DNA of 64,000 nucleotides from NCBI GenBank assembly GCA_047974625.1, contig JBKECK010000019.1, forward strand, positions 62,001 through 126,000, written 5' to 3'. A model generated the notes under the pieces. The model ran no database searches. It had not been told where the DNA came from and saw only the letters and a list, made by a program, of their open reading frames with translations. Each line of letters opens with the position of its first letter. Within the stretch, counting starts at the first letter, position 1. The DNA comes from CADEDH01 sp047974625 (GTDB lineage Bacteria > Actinomycetota > Acidimicrobiia > Acidimicrobiales > SZUA-35). Of the stretch, positions 1-9,171 are shown piece by piece. The position numbers and the translations under genes are program-made.

Positions 1-77
1 AACCCGTCACCGGTGCACAGGTCCTGGTCGATCCAGACCCGGAGGCGGCCGCTGGTGGCCGCGGTGGCCCCGTTCAT
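1..77 (-). CDS. Ferredoxin, N-terminal fragment
   Basis: Reading leftwards from an ATG at 77, 25 codons run to the window edge. They end in the string RVWIDQDLCTGDG, which matches the start of small actinobacterial 3Fe-4S/4Fe-4S ferredoxins that pass electrons to cytochromes P450 and similar oxygenases; the Cys in LCTGDG would be the first cluster ligand. An in-frame GTG at 152 could add 25 residues, but these are low in complexity and unlike the family, so the ATG is preferred. The rest of the gene lies outside the window, so cluster type and partner cannot be read. It is divergent from aroC. Confidence 0.6.
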   Translation of the reverse strand, partial: MNGATAATSGRLRVWIDQDLCTGDG

Positions 78-239
78 GGACGCGGCGTCCGGGCGGGCAC
101 CGTTACGGGAGCCGGGATTGGCCCCGTCGGGAGCCGGAGGTGGTCCGTTCACGTGGTTCGACGGTAGCCGTTGGGCCGGGGTCCGGACCCAACCCGGGCC
201 GGTCGGGGCGGGGGTTGGGCCCGCCGGTAGCCTGAGCCG

Positions 240-1352
240 GTGTCGAGCAGCTTTGGCCACCTGTTCCGGATCACCACGTTCGGCGAGTCCCACGGGGTCG
301 CCGTCGGGGTCGTGATCGACGGGTGCCCACCCGGCCTGGCCATCGACGAGGCGGCGATCCAGCACGACCTGGACCGCCGCCGGCCCGGTCAGAGCCGTCT
401 GGTCACCCAGCGGGCCGAAGCCGACACGGTCCAGGTCCTGTCGGGCCTGTTCGAGGGCCGGACCACCGGCACCCCGATCGCCCTCATGGTCACCAACGCC
501 GACCAGCGGCCGGGGGCCTACGATCATCTCCGTGACGTCTACCGGCCCAGCCACGCCGACTTCACCTACGACGCCAAGTACGGGCGGCGCGACCACCGGG
601 GCGGGGGACGCTCGTCGGCCCGGGAGACCGTGGCCCGGGTGGCGGCCGGGGCGGTGGCCCGCCGGTTGTTGGCCGAGGCCGTCGGCCTGGAGGTGCTGGC
701 CTGGGTGAGCCAGGTCCACGATCTGTCCGTCGAGCTCGATCCGGACGAGGTCACCCTCGAAGCGGTCGAGGCCGACCCGACCCGGTGCCCGGATCCGGCC
801 ACGGCGGCGGCGATGACTGCGGCCATCGAGGAGGCCAGACGGCAGGGCGACTCCCTCGGCGGGGTGGTCACCGCCGTGGCCCGCCGGGTCCCCGCCGGCC
901 TCGGCGAGCCCGTGTTCGACCGGCTCGACGCCGACCTGGCCAAGGCCATGCTGTCGCTGCCGGCGGCCAAGGGATTCGAGATCGGGAGTGGCTTCGCCGG
1001 CACCCACCTCACCGGTTCGGAGCACAATGACCCGTTCGTCCCCGGTATCGACGGCCGACCGGCCACCGGGTCCAACCGGTCCGGTGGCGTCCAGGGCGGG
1101 ATCAGCAACGGGGCCGACGTGGTGTGGCGAACCGCGTTCAAGCCGACCGCCACCATCGCCCGGGAGCAGAAGACCGTCACCACCTCGGGCCAGCCCACCA
1201 CCCTGGCCGCCAAGGGCCGCCACGACCCGTGCGTCCTACCCCGGGCCGTACCCATCGTGGAGGCCATGGGCCTGCTCGTGCTGGCCGACCACTGGCTCCG
1301 CCAGGAGGCCCTCCGGGTCCTGTCCAACGGGCCCGGGAACCAGCCCGGCTGA
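240..1352 (+). CDS. aroC: Chorismate synthase
   Basis: Catalyses the last shikimate-pathway step, 5-enolpyruvylshikimate-3-phosphate to chorismate, using reduced FMN. The 370-residue protein has the usual length. The family signature TTFGESHG follows the GTG start, with the RRRPGQS segment near residue 46 and the conserved GRSSARET stretch near residue 122. The C-terminal third has the SNRSGGVQGGISNG block. The start is chosen because MSSSFGHLFRITTFGESHG matches the normal N-terminus. It stands alone here; the other chorismate-related genes (prephenate dehydratase, glutamine amidotransferase) lie far away. No irregularity seen. Confidence 0.97.
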   Translation: MSSSFGHLFRITTFGESHGVAVGVVIDGCPPGLAIDEAAIQHDLDRRRPGQSRLVTQRAEADTVQVLSGLFEGRTTGTPIALMVTNADQRPGAYDHLRDVYRPSHADFTYDAKYGRRDHRGGGRSSARETVARVAAGAVARRLLAEAVGLEVLAWVSQVHDLSVELDPDEVTLEAVEADPTRCPDPATAAAMTAAIEEARRQGDSLGGVVTAVARRVPAGLGEPVFDRLDADLAKAMLSLPAAKGFEIGSGFAGTHLTGSEHNDPFVPGIDGRPATGSNRSGGVQGGISNGADVVWRTAFKPTATIAREQKTVTTSGQPTTLAAKGRHDPCVLPRAVPIVEAMGLLVLADHWLRQEALRVLSNGPGNQPG

Positions 1353-1371
1353 CCCCGACCGCTGTCGGCCC

Positions 1372-2406
1372 CTAATCGTCGGCGTCGGGGTCGTCCGGGG
1401 TGTCGCCGTCGGCATCACCGGCGATCGGGTCAGAGGGACCGGCGTCAGAGGGACCGGCGTCAGAAGGACCGGAATCAGAAGGACCGGAATCAGAAGGACC
1501 GGTGTCGGGCTCCTCGTCGCCAGGCAGGATGGCCCCGGACTCGGGATCGGGGCCGCCGGCCCGGCGCCGCTGGCTCCGCAGGAAGGCCTCGAGTTCGGCG
1601 GCGAGATCGTCCCCGGAGGGCAGGAGTTCCTCGTTGGAGTCCACCTGGTTCTCGAGCCGAGCCACGTACTGGCGGCTCTCCTCGTCAGAGGCGACCGCCT
1701 GGTCGACCCGGCCCGACCATTCGCTGACCTCCCCGTCGAGCTCCTCATAGTCGGTGCTGACCCCGGTGGTCTGCTCCAGACGACGCAGCAGGGCCCGGGT
1801 CGCCTTGGGGTTCGGTGGACCTGGGACGTAGTGGGGCACGGCCACCCGCAGGGAGATGACGGGCACGTCGGCCCGTTCCAGCCGGGCGTTGATTACCCCG
1901 GCCAAGCTGGTCGGCCCCTGGTAGGTGGGCTGGGACAGGTTCAGCCGACGGGCCAGGTCCGGATGGACGGCGCTCCCGGTGACCGGGAACGGCCGGGTGT
2001 GGGGCACCATGGCCACCAACGCCCCCACGGTGACCACCATCTCGCAGCCGCTGCGGCGCACCACCTCGATGATGTGGTCGGAGTAGGTGGCCCAGCGCAG
2101 GTGCGGCTCCACCCCCGTCATGATCACCAGGTCCCGGGGCGAGTCGGTCCGGACCGCCATGATCTCGGTGCTGGGCCAGTCGATGACCCGCTGCCCGTCG
2201 GGCCCGAACCGGGTGGTGGGACGGGCCTCCTGGAAATTGAAGAACCTCTCGGGGTCGATCTCGCCGATCCGGGTCGACTCGGAGCGCTGACAGATCCAGT
2301 CCAACGCCGTCGTGGCCGCCTCGGCCGCGTCGAAGATGCCCTCGAACGCCACCAGCAACAGGGGGCGGCGCAGGGGGAGCTGGTCTAACCACGTCAACTC
2401 AGACAC
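1372..2406 (-). CDS. PAC2 family protein
   Basis: A 344-residue member of the PAC2 (proteasome-assembly-chaperone-2-like) family, common in actinobacteria; its cellular role is not settled. The start VSELTWLDQLPLRRPLL and the motif AFEGIFDAAEAA are typical, as is a Rossmann-like core with YSDHIIEVVRRSG. The GTG at 2406 is preferred to the ATG at 2424 because a GAGG ribosome site lies 8 bases before it and homologues begin at this residue. The last 60 residues are acidic and unstructured and carry five tandem GPSDS/GPSDA-type units encoded by 15-bp repeats. It converges on aroC with a 19-base gap. Confidence 0.85.
   Translation of the reverse strand: MSELTWLDQLPLRRPLLLVAFEGIFDAAEAATTALDWICQRSESTRIGEIDPERFFNFQEARPTTRFGPDGQRVIDWPSTEIMAVRTDSPRDLVIMTGVEPHLRWATYSDHIIEVVRRSGCEMVVTVGALVAMVPHTRPFPVTGSAVHPDLARRLNLSQPTYQGPTSLAGVINARLERADVPVISLRVAVPHYVPGPPNPKATRALLRRLEQTTGVSTDYEELDGEVSEWSGRVDQAVASDEESRQYVARLENQVDSNEELLPSGDDLAAELEAFLRSQRRRAGGPDPESGAILPGDEEPDTGPSDSGPSDSGPSDAGPSDAGPSDPIAGDADGDTPDDPDADD
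1430..1504. repeat. Five 15-bp tandem repeats inside the PAC2 gene
   Basis: Five head-to-tail copies of a 15-bp unit (TCAGAGGGACCGGCG and close variants) fill this stretch. They stay in frame and encode five repeats of a five-residue acidic unit in the C-terminal tail of the PAC2 protein. Copy number can probably change without breaking the gene. Confidence 0.9.
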
Positions 2407-2497
2407 CGCCCCAGCCTCGCGCATCTCGGTGCCCTCGTGCCCGTACCGGCGAAGCAGTCACCGATATGGGCGACAGGACCGGCCCGGTGGCGGTTCC

Positions 2498-2582
2498 CAG
2501 TGGCGGTGGTCGGTGGCGGTGGTCAGTGGCAGTGGTCAGTGGCAGTGGTCGGTGGCAGTGGTCAGTGGTCGGTGGCAGTGGT
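2498..2582. repeat. 13-bp tandem repeats spanning the amine oxidase stop
   Basis: Six copies of a 13-bp unit (CAGTGGCAGTGGT and variants) plus one 7-bp partial copy at 2563-2569. The copies between 2536 and 2582 encode the last residues of the amine oxidase, and its TGA stop (2536-2538) is itself made by the repeat; the rest lies 3' of the gene. The array has therefore rewritten or extended the C-terminus of that protein. Confidence 0.92.
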
Positions 2583-4485
2583 CCGACGGGGGCAGGTCCA
2601 TCGCCGGGCTCCGGTCGAAGAAGCCGCTGGGCTTGAGGGTGAAGCCGATGGAGGCCACCGGCATCACCGGCCAGTCCTCGGGGCTGGGCAGGTGGTTGTG
2701 GCCCATTACGTACCACAGGACCACGTCGGTGTCCTCCAAGGGGCGGTCGGCCTCGGTCCAGCGGGGCAGGCCGTCGCCGCCGACGCTCTGGTTGGGGTAG
2801 GGGCCGGCCGGGTACCGCTCGTCGGCCCGGTAAGGGGTGACCCACAGGTGGTTCCACATGTAGCCGGCCCGTTGGCGGATCGACGAGGTCGCGGTGGCGA
2901 ACGGCAGACAGTTCTCTCCGACGATCAGCTTGTAGCCGGTCGGGCCCCCCATCCGGTTCGTGCGATGCCCCGAAACGACCTTCCAGTACCGGGCCACCAG
3001 CGGGTCAACCAACCGCTTCGCCTGCTGCTCGGTGGCCAGCACCGTCGAGACGGCCCGGAAGGCGTTGCCCCACGGGTTCTCGTCCTCCGGGGCGGGCGCC
3101 GTGTCCACCTCAATGACGGTGTTGTCGAACCCGTCGATCATCAGGTCGATCCGGGTGCAGAAGAAGTGTTGATGGTTGGGGCCATACAGGTTGGGGGCCA
3201 GCATGGTGCCGTACTCGGTGGTGTCGCCGTCGTTGATGGCCGCCGTCGACAGGATGCCGGTGAGCTTGATCTCGTTCTCGATCCGCCCGTCCTGGTAGAA
3301 GTACCAGTAAATCCCGTACTCGTAGTTGCCCACCGTGGCGATGAACGAGACTACGAGTCGACGGAGCCGACGCACCTCCATCGCCCCGACGCGGGAATCG
3401 GAGTGCTTCCAGGAGATCCCGAAGTCCTCCTCGTGGATGCAGATGGCCTGGGCGATGGTAACGACCTCGCCGGCGGCATCGACCCCGTGGGCGTCAAGGT
3501 AGTGGATCTCCCCGAGACAGTCGCACCCGAGGGTCAGGGAGTTGGCCAACGTCCCCACCCCGTACTCGCCCACGTCGAAGGCGTTCTTGCGGGCCTGGGT
3601 GCTCGACGGGTCGCCGTAGGGCACGGTCATCTCGGCCAGCGACGCCCGGTACAGCAGGGGGCGCACGTCGCCGTCGTCGTCGTAGCTGACGGTGTGGATC
3701 ACCAGGCCCTCCCGGGACGTCCATCCGACCCGGAGGCTCCACTTCTGCCATTCGAGCCGGTCGCCGGTGACGGTGAAGCTGGGCCCCTCGGGCTGGACGA
3801 TCTCCAGCGGCTTCACGTCGGTGCGGGAGGGGCCGGTGAACTCCCGGGCCCAGTCGCCCGACTCGGCCGGCACGGCGACCAGCCGCTCGTCGTCGATCCG
3901 CAGCACCGTCATGCTCAGCAGGTCGGCGATGACGGTGAGCCCGTCGACGGGCCGGGCGTACTGGTTGTCGCCCGGTCGGCCGTGGACCCACACCAGACCC
4001 CGGATGATCCGGTGCGTCGACTCCAGCTCGTCGCCGTAGTTACCCGCCGACCAGGGGTCTACGGTGACCAGATCCATGTCGGTGATGCCCCGGCGGGCCA
4101 TGGCGGCCCGGAACCCCGGGTCGGCCCGCACCGCGTCCTGGACCTCGAGCAACTCGTCGACGATCAGGGCCGGCTGCACCCCGGTGATCCGGTTCCACCC
4201 GATCACCTCGCCCCGGGTGATCGAGGCGGTGACCTCGTGGGTGGAGCCGTCGGCCGTGTCCAGCAGGACGGCCTCGGCCGACCGGTCGATGGGGTCACCC
4301 GTCCGGAAGGCGAGCACCCGGTCCTTGGGCGGTTCGAGCAGGTTCACACTGGCGAACCGCATTCTCGGGCCGAACCGCCCGTCGGCCTTGACCACGGCCA
4401 CGGCGGTGCCGGTCTCGGCCTCGCTCAACCGGTCGAGCGGGTAGGAAGCGGCGGTGGCGGTGGACGGGTCCAGGGTCTGGGCCAT
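2536..4485 (-). CDS. Copper-containing primary amine oxidase
   Basis: Oxidises primary amines to aldehydes, with release of ammonia and hydrogen peroxide, using copper and a self-made topaquinone. All key residues are visible in the 649-residue protein: the topaquinone precursor Tyr388 in GNYEYG, the catalytic base Asp304 in FDVGEYGVG, and copper ligands His438 and His440 (HQH) and His598 before the PSPEDWPVMP motif. Spacings match the bacterial enzymes. No signal peptide is seen, so it is probably cytosolic. The ATG at 4485 has a GGAGG site 8 bases upstream. Beyond the normal family end (FFDRSPAMD) there is an odd tail, rich in His, Cys and Thr, encoded by the 13-bp repeats. Confidence 0.95.
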   Translation of the reverse strand: MAQTLDPSTATAASYPLDRLSEAETGTAVAVVKADGRFGPRMRFASVNLLEPPKDRVLAFRTGDPIDRSAEAVLLDTADGSTHEVTASITRGEVIGWNRITGVQPALIVDELLEVQDAVRADPGFRAAMARRGITDMDLVTVDPWSAGNYGDELESTHRIIRGLVWVHGRPGDNQYARPVDGLTVIADLLSMTVLRIDDERLVAVPAESGDWAREFTGPSRTDVKPLEIVQPEGPSFTVTGDRLEWQKWSLRVGWTSREGLVIHTVSYDDDGDVRPLLYRASLAEMTVPYGDPSSTQARKNAFDVGEYGVGTLANSLTLGCDCLGEIHYLDAHGVDAAGEVVTIAQAICIHEEDFGISWKHSDSRVGAMEVRRLRRLVVSFIATVGNYEYGIYWYFYQDGRIENEIKLTGILSTAAINDGDTTEYGTMLAPNLYGPNHQHFFCTRIDLMIDGFDNTVIEVDTAPAPEDENPWGNAFRAVSTVLATEQQAKRLVDPLVARYWKVVSGHRTNRMGGPTGYKLIVGENCLPFATATSSIRQRAGYMWNHLWVTPYRADERYPAGPYPNQSVGGDGLPRWTEADRPLEDTDVVLWYVMGHNHLPSPEDWPVMPVASIGFTLKPSGFFDRSPAMDLPPSDHCHRPLTTATDHCH

Positions 4486-4645
4486 GGCGGATACCTCCAG
4501 TACCTTCCGTCCATCTTGTACAGATCATCACGATCTGGCCAGGGGGCGGCCACAGGGAAAAGTGCCGGCCCGGGTACGGGAAACCACCGCCCGGCCGGGC
4601 CCGGGGATTGTGACGCCCGAGCGGCGTCCCGTATCGTCGCGCGGC

Positions 4646-5596
4646 GTGACCCCGAGTGAGACCAGGAACCGCGAGCCGTCGCCTGCCCCACCGATCGTGG
4701 CCTGGGACGACCAGTGCGTCCGGCTCACCCCGACGGTGTCGGTGCTGGTCGGCGACGAGAACGGGGCCTACCCGTCGGGCAACTCCCTGCTGGTCCGGGG
4801 CCCCGGGGAGACGGCCCTGATCGACCCGTCGATCACCGTGGTGGCCCGGGGGGGCGCCCCGGCCGCCGTCGACGCCGTGATCAACTCCCACGGCCACGAG
4901 GACCATGTGGCCGGCAACGGTCTGTTCGCCGGCTCCCGCGTCCACATCCACCACCACGACCTGGAGGCGGCCCGCAGCCTGGACGGCCTGCTCGAGGTGT
5001 ACGGATTCGACGACGACGCCCGGGACACCTTCTCGGCCATGGTGGTGGAGGAGTTCTTCTACACCCCCCGCCCCGACGCCTCCGGTTTCGGTGACGGCCA
5101 TGTGTTCGACCTGGGCGGCGGGGTACGCCTGGAGGCCATGCACCTGCCCGGCCACACCCGCGGCCACAGCGGGTTCCTGACCGACGACGTCTTCTTCCTG
5201 TCCGACATCGACCTGACCGGTTTCGGGCCGTACTACGGCGACGCCTGGTCGGATCTGGAGCAGTTCGAGGCGTCCCTGACCAAGGCCCGGGAGGTGGAGG
5301 CCCGCTGGTACGTCACCTTCCACCACAAGGGCATCATCGAGGGCCGGGACCGGTTCCTCAAGATGATCGACGGGTTCACCGAGGTGATCCACCGGCGGCA
5401 CGCCAAGATGCTCGACGCCCTGGCCGAGCCCCGCTCGCTCGAGGACCTGGTGGCCATCCGATTCGTCTATCGGCCCCATGTGGACCAGCCCATGGTGGAC
5501 GCGGTGGAACGCCGCACCGCCGAGCTCCATCTGGCCCGGATGCTGGAACGCGGGGAGGCCGTCGAGGTCGAACCGGGCCGGTACCAGCGCCGCTGA
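4646..5596 (+). CDS. Metallo-beta-lactamase fold hydrolase
   Basis: A 316-residue protein with the metal-binding motif HGHEDH (HxHxDH) near residue 82 and a further metal His in the LPGHTRGHSG motif near residue 167. These mark the metallo-beta-lactamase superfamily, whose members hydrolyse thioesters, lactones, phosphoesters and others; the substrate cannot be read. The C-terminal 70 residues are helical, like the winged-helix-like tail of some family members. The GTG at 4646 is chosen because codons further upstream are proline/arginine-rich and would run back across the promoter region of the divergent amine oxidase gene. It may be co-regulated with that gene. Confidence 0.85.
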   Translation: MTPSETRNREPSPAPPIVAWDDQCVRLTPTVSVLVGDENGAYPSGNSLLVRGPGETALIDPSITVVARGGAPAAVDAVINSHGHEDHVAGNGLFAGSRVHIHHHDLEAARSLDGLLEVYGFDDDARDTFSAMVVEEFFYTPRPDASGFGDGHVFDLGGGVRLEAMHLPGHTRGHSGFLTDDVFFLSDIDLTGFGPYYGDAWSDLEQFEASLTKAREVEARWYVTFHHKGIIEGRDRFLKMIDGFTEVIHRRHAKMLDALAEPRSLEDLVAIRFVYRPHVDQPMVDAVERRTAELHLARMLERGEAVEVEPGRYQRR

Positions 5597-5623
5597 GCCG
5601 GGACCGACCCCGGGCCACACCGG

Positions 5624-6529
5624 TCAGAGCAGGGCGGCCACCGCCTCCCGGGTGGCCACCTGCTGGTCGACCGACCCGAACGTGTTGACCACCACCAGGG
5701 TGGCGCCGGCGTCGAAGAACCTCTGCAGCCCCTCGGCGATCAGGTCGATCGAGCCGATCAGGGCCAGATCGGCGGGGCCGGCGAGACCCTCGTGGTCGAG
5801 CATGGCCCGGTACGAGGGGAGCTGTCCGTACACGACGTACTCCTCGGCGGCCCGCTGCCGCAACGCCCCGATCTCGGCCTCGTCGGCGGCCAGGCAGACG
5901 GGCACCGCGGCGATGACCCTTGGGGCGGCCCGTCCCGCGGCCGCGGCGGCCGCGGTAATGGTGGGCACGGTGAGATCGGCGATGGTGGCCGAGCCCGTCA
6001 TCCAGGTCACCGTCCCGTCGGTCCGGCGGCCGGCCAGCTTCAGCATCTGCTCGCCCAGAGCGGCGACATAGACCGGTGGCGCCTCGGCCCGGACCTGGAT
6101 CTCCCCCCGGCCGGTCACCTTCTCCCCGCCGTGGGACACCTTCTCCCCGTGCAGCAGGGGCATCAGCACGGCCAGGTAGTCGCTCATGTACCGGACGGGC
6201 CGATCGAACGGGATGCCCCACATGCCCTCCACCACCGGCTGGTGCGACAGGCCGATACCGAGGTCGAGACGTCCGGCGGCCACCTGGTTCACGGTCAAGG
6301 CCTGCTGGGCGAGCGCCATCGGGTGGCGGGGCTGCACCGGCACCACCGCGGTGCCCAGACGAATGTGTGGCGTGTGCGCCCCGGCCAGGGCCAGGGCGGT
6401 GAGGGCGTCCGGCCCGAAGATCTGGGGAGTCCAGTACGAGGGGAACCCGAGGGCGGCGGCCGCCGCCACGTCTTCCCCGATGGCCTCGACGGTGTTCGCC
6501 GCTCCGAAGACGGCAAGCTGCATGCCCAT
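5624..6529 (-). CDS. F420-dependent LLM-class oxidoreductase
   Basis: A luciferase-like (TIM-barrel) protein of about 301 residues that resembles the F420-dependent group typified by mycobacterial MSMEG_4879-type proteins. Supporting segments are GFPSYWTPQIFGPDALTALA near the start, the barrel strand LGTAVVPVQPRHP, and GRLDLGIGLSHQPVVEG. Such enzymes use reduced or oxidised coenzyme F420 as hydride carrier; the substrate is unknown. The ATG at 6529 (or 6523) is chosen because the family begins at MQLAVFG. It stands tail to tail with the hydrolase gene at 4646-5596. Confidence 0.85.
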   Translation of the reverse strand: MGMQLAVFGAANTVEAIGEDVAAAAALGFPSYWTPQIFGPDALTALALAGAHTPHIRLGTAVVPVQPRHPMALAQQALTVNQVAAGRLDLGIGLSHQPVVEGMWGIPFDRPVRYMSDYLAVLMPLLHGEKVSHGGEKVTGRGEIQVRAEAPPVYVAALGEQMLKLAGRRTDGTVTWMTGSATIADLTVPTITAAAAAAGRAAPRVIAAVPVCLAADEAEIGALRQRAAEEYVVYGQLPSYRAMLDHEGLAGPADLALIGSIDLIAEGLQRFFDAGATLVVVNTFGSVDQQVATREAVAALL

Positions 6530-6750
6530 GGACGGGACACTACCCGCGGGGACGACCACCGGTGAACCGGGGACCGGACCGACCAGGGCGCCATGACCCA
6601 GAAGGTGCTACGCGCCCTCTGGCGTGACCGCGAGGGCGGCAACGTGTTCGGCCTGGAGTGGATCGTGATCTTCAACGGCGACCGCTACACCGAGCCGCCG
6701 GCCCGGTGCTACAGCCGTTCGGGCCTCGCCTCCAGAACCGAACCGGGCCG

Positions 6751-7233
6751 CTACTCCCCCGACCAGGCCAGCAGCTCGCCCTCGCCGGTCTTCATCATGG
6801 ATCCCGGCATCACCCGGAGCCGGTGCGGCTCAAGTCGGAGCACACCGAAGTCCGGGGCGTCCGGGCCGGTCCACTGGGGGATGACGGAGGGGTCATAGCC
6901 GACCGGGCTCGGCCCGTTGGCGAACCGGTCCCAGCCGGCCCGACGCTCCTCGGGCGACACCTCCCACTCGACGTAGCAGTCCGCGGTACAGGTGTCCTGG
7001 CTCGGATCCCAGTAGGTCACCGACACCTCGGGATGGCCGGCCAGGTCGCGGGCCTTCGGCGAGTGGGGGGACGTGGCCACCCAACCAGTGAGCCGGTCGC
7101 CGTCCCACTCCCAGATCGGGTGCAACACCCGGGTCCGGGGGCGACCTGACGGGTCGATGGTGGCCACCGTGCACCACACGATCCGGTGGGCCATGTCGAC
7201 GAACACAGGGGCAACGGCACTGAGATCGTTCAC
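6751..7233 (-). CDS. Pyridoxamine-phosphate-oxidase-fold flavin protein
   Basis: A 160-residue split-barrel protein. The N-terminal half (IVWCTVATIDPSGRPRTRVL, then WEWDGDRLTGWVAT) is the standard beta-barrel that holds FMN or F420. The second half (YWDPSQDTCTADCYVEWE) continues the barrel. Members are FMN-dependent oxidases or F420-dependent reductases, or bind haem or flavin without known activity. With an F420 oxidoreductase gene next door an F420 role is possible, but this is inference. The gap down to 6530 holds no convincing gene. Confidence 0.8.
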   Translation of the reverse strand: MNDLSAVAPVFVDMAHRIVWCTVATIDPSGRPRTRVLHPIWEWDGDRLTGWVATSPHSPKARDLAGHPEVSVTYWDPSQDTCTADCYVEWEVSPEERRAGWDRFANGPSPVGYDPSVIPQWTGPDAPDFGVLRLEPHRLRVMPGSMMKTGEGELLAWSGE

Positions 7234-7284
7234 GACCCATACTCCTCAAGCGGGCGCCCGGCCGGCTCGGGCCGCTCGGACACC

Positions 7285-8946
7285 TCAGACATAGGTGGAT
7301 CCCTTCATACCATCGACGTCCCGGCGCATCTCCACATTTACCAGGGCCGGCTTGCCCGAGGCGAGGGCCCGCTGGATGGCGGGACGGATCTGGTCCGGTT
7401 CGGTGACGTGCTCCCCGTGACCACCGAGCGCCTCCACCACCTGGTCATAGCGCGTGTAGTTGAGCTCGGTGGCGACCACCCGGTCTGACCCGTAGAGCAT
7501 GGCCTGGGGCCGCATCATCTGCCCCCAGGCCCCGTCGTTGCCGACCACACCCACGATGGGCAGCCCGAACCGGACGGCGGTGTCGAACTCGAACCCGTTG
7601 AGGCCGAAGGAACCATCGCCGTAGACGATCAGCACCCGCTGGTCGGGATGGGCCAGCTGGGCGGCCAAGGCGAACGGCATCCCGACCCCGAGGGTGCCGA
7701 GCGGGCCGGGATCCATCCACGTTCCCCGGGGCGGCACCTTCAGCACCTTGGACGCCTGGGCCACGATGTCGCCCCCGTCGCCAATCACGACCATGGTGTC
7801 GTCGTCGGCCACCACCCCGGCGATCTCGGCGCACAGGCGCATCGGGTCGATCGGGGTCTCCCCAGAGGTCAGCTGGGCGGCCAGCGCGGTCTCAGCCTCA
7901 TCCTCACCGAAGCGCAGCACCGCCGACCAGTCGGCGAAGTCCACCGTCTTCCCCGAGGCGTTCAGGGCGTCGGCCAACGCGTCGAGGTTCCGACCCAGGT
8001 TGCCGACCAGACCCACGTCGGCGGGCCGGTTCTGCCCGATGAGGGTCTCGTCGAGGTCGAGCTGGATGATTTTGGCCGAGGCCGGGATCGAACGGCCGAA
8101 CTTCATCCGGAAGTCAAGCGGGGTGCCGGCCAGCACCACCACATCGGCCTGGTCGAGGGCCTCCCGCCGGGTCCGATTGAAGAACTGGGGATGGTCCATG
8201 GGGAGCTGACCCCGGCCCATGCCGTTGGTGAAGCACGGGATGTGCACCGCCTCGACGAAGCGGCGCAGGGCGTCGCCCCCCTCCGACCACTTGAGCGCGG
8301 TACCGGCCATGAGCATCGGCCGCTCGGCGCCGGCCAGCACCTCCGCCGCCGCCTCGAGCGCGGCCGGGGCGGCCGGCGCGGCCACCCGGTAGTCCCGAAA
8401 CTCGGGGACGGTCACCGTCGACAGGTCGACGGGGCCGTGCAGCACGTCCATGGGGATCTCCAGGAAGGCCGGCCCGGGCACCCCACTGAGGGCGGTTCGC
8501 ACGGCCAGTTCGATGTACTCCCCGATCCGCTCGGTCTGGTAGCAGGCGTCCGCCCACTTGGTTATCGGCTTCATCACCGCCACATGGTCCATCTCCTGCA
8601 GCGAACCGCGCCGCAGATTGTTGAACGGGCCCTGACCACCGAACACCAGGATCGGGGAATTGGCCCGCCAGGCGTTCGCCACCCCGGTAACCCCGTCGGT
8701 CACCCCGGGGCCGGCGGTGAGGATAGCCACCCCGACCCGGCCGGGGTGGAGGCGGGCCCAGGCGTCGGCGGCGTGCACGGCCGCCTGCTCGTGGCGCACG
8801 TCCACCACCTTGATGCCTACATCCAGGCACCCGTCGTAGATCCCCATCACGTGCCCACCCGAGAGGGTGAACACGCACTCCACCCCGGCCGCGGCCAGGG
8901 CCTTCGCGGCCAAGGTGCCGCCGTGACTACTCGGGCTCGACGCCAT
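7285..8946 (-). CDS. Thiamine-diphosphate-dependent enzyme (acetolactate synthase-like)
   Basis: A 553-residue protein with the three-domain layout of the acetolactate synthase / oxalyl-CoA decarboxylase / 2-hydroxyacyl-CoA lyase superfamily. The N-terminal domain has the ThDP-activating glutamate in VVDVRHEQAAVHAADAWAR (near residue 53) and the AILTAGPGVTDGVTGVANA loop. The C-terminal domain has the ThDP/Mg motif YGDGSFGLNGFEFDT followed by VGNDGAWG. No partner small subunit is encoded beside it, which argues against a classic biosynthetic acetolactate synthase. The substrate is not deducible; a 2-hydroxyacyl-CoA lyase or decarboxylase is plausible. Confidence 0.85.
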   Translation of the reverse strand: MASSPSSHGGTLAAKALAAAGVECVFTLSGGHVMGIYDGCLDVGIKVVDVRHEQAAVHAADAWARLHPGRVGVAILTAGPGVTDGVTGVANAWRANSPILVFGGQGPFNNLRRGSLQEMDHVAVMKPITKWADACYQTERIGEYIELAVRTALSGVPGPAFLEIPMDVLHGPVDLSTVTVPEFRDYRVAAPAAPAALEAAAEVLAGAERPMLMAGTALKWSEGGDALRRFVEAVHIPCFTNGMGRGQLPMDHPQFFNRTRREALDQADVVVLAGTPLDFRMKFGRSIPASAKIIQLDLDETLIGQNRPADVGLVGNLGRNLDALADALNASGKTVDFADWSAVLRFGEDEAETALAAQLTSGETPIDPMRLCAEIAGVVADDDTMVVIGDGGDIVAQASKVLKVPPRGTWMDPGPLGTLGVGMPFALAAQLAHPDQRVLIVYGDGSFGLNGFEFDTAVRFGLPIVGVVGNDGAWGQMMRPQAMLYGSDRVVATELNYTRYDQVVEALGGHGEHVTEPDQIRPAIQRALASGKPALVNVEMRRDVDGMKGSTYV

Positions 8947-9047
8947 GTGTGCCTCCCAGTCGGGGTGAACCGGCCATCGGGTCGCCGGCCTTGTTCGAGA
9001 TACCTGCTACTTCGGGTCGGCCCCGACAGGCGCCGGCCCCGACATTG

Positions 9048-9125
9048 CTGTGCTGTCGGCTCTTCGGCTTGGCCTCATCGCTGTGCTGTCGGCTCTTCGG
9101 CTTGGCCTCATCGCTGTGTTGTCGG
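9048..9125. repeat. 33-bp direct repeat between divergent genes
   Basis: Two perfect adjacent copies of a 33-bp unit (9048-9080 and 9081-9113) followed by a 12-bp partial third copy with one change (9114-9125). They sit between the start codons of the ThDP enzyme (8946, leftward) and the enoyl-CoA hydratase (9172, rightward), where promoters would be expected. Whether they bind a protein is not known. Confidence 0.9.
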
Positions 9126-9171
9126 GGCCGCCACCTCCGGTCCGTCCGCCTCCATAACCTAGGATCCGTCG

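Noticed and set aside
2437..4659. 740-codon plus-strand frame over the amine oxidase
   Set aside because: Antisense shadow of a gene with every catalytic residue intact.
6593..6895. Small plus-strand ORF (about 100 codons) between the F420 oxidoreductase and the flavin-fold gene
   Set aside because: Its first 50 codons lie in the gap but the rest runs antisense through a solid gene. No family resemblance and no clear ribosome site.
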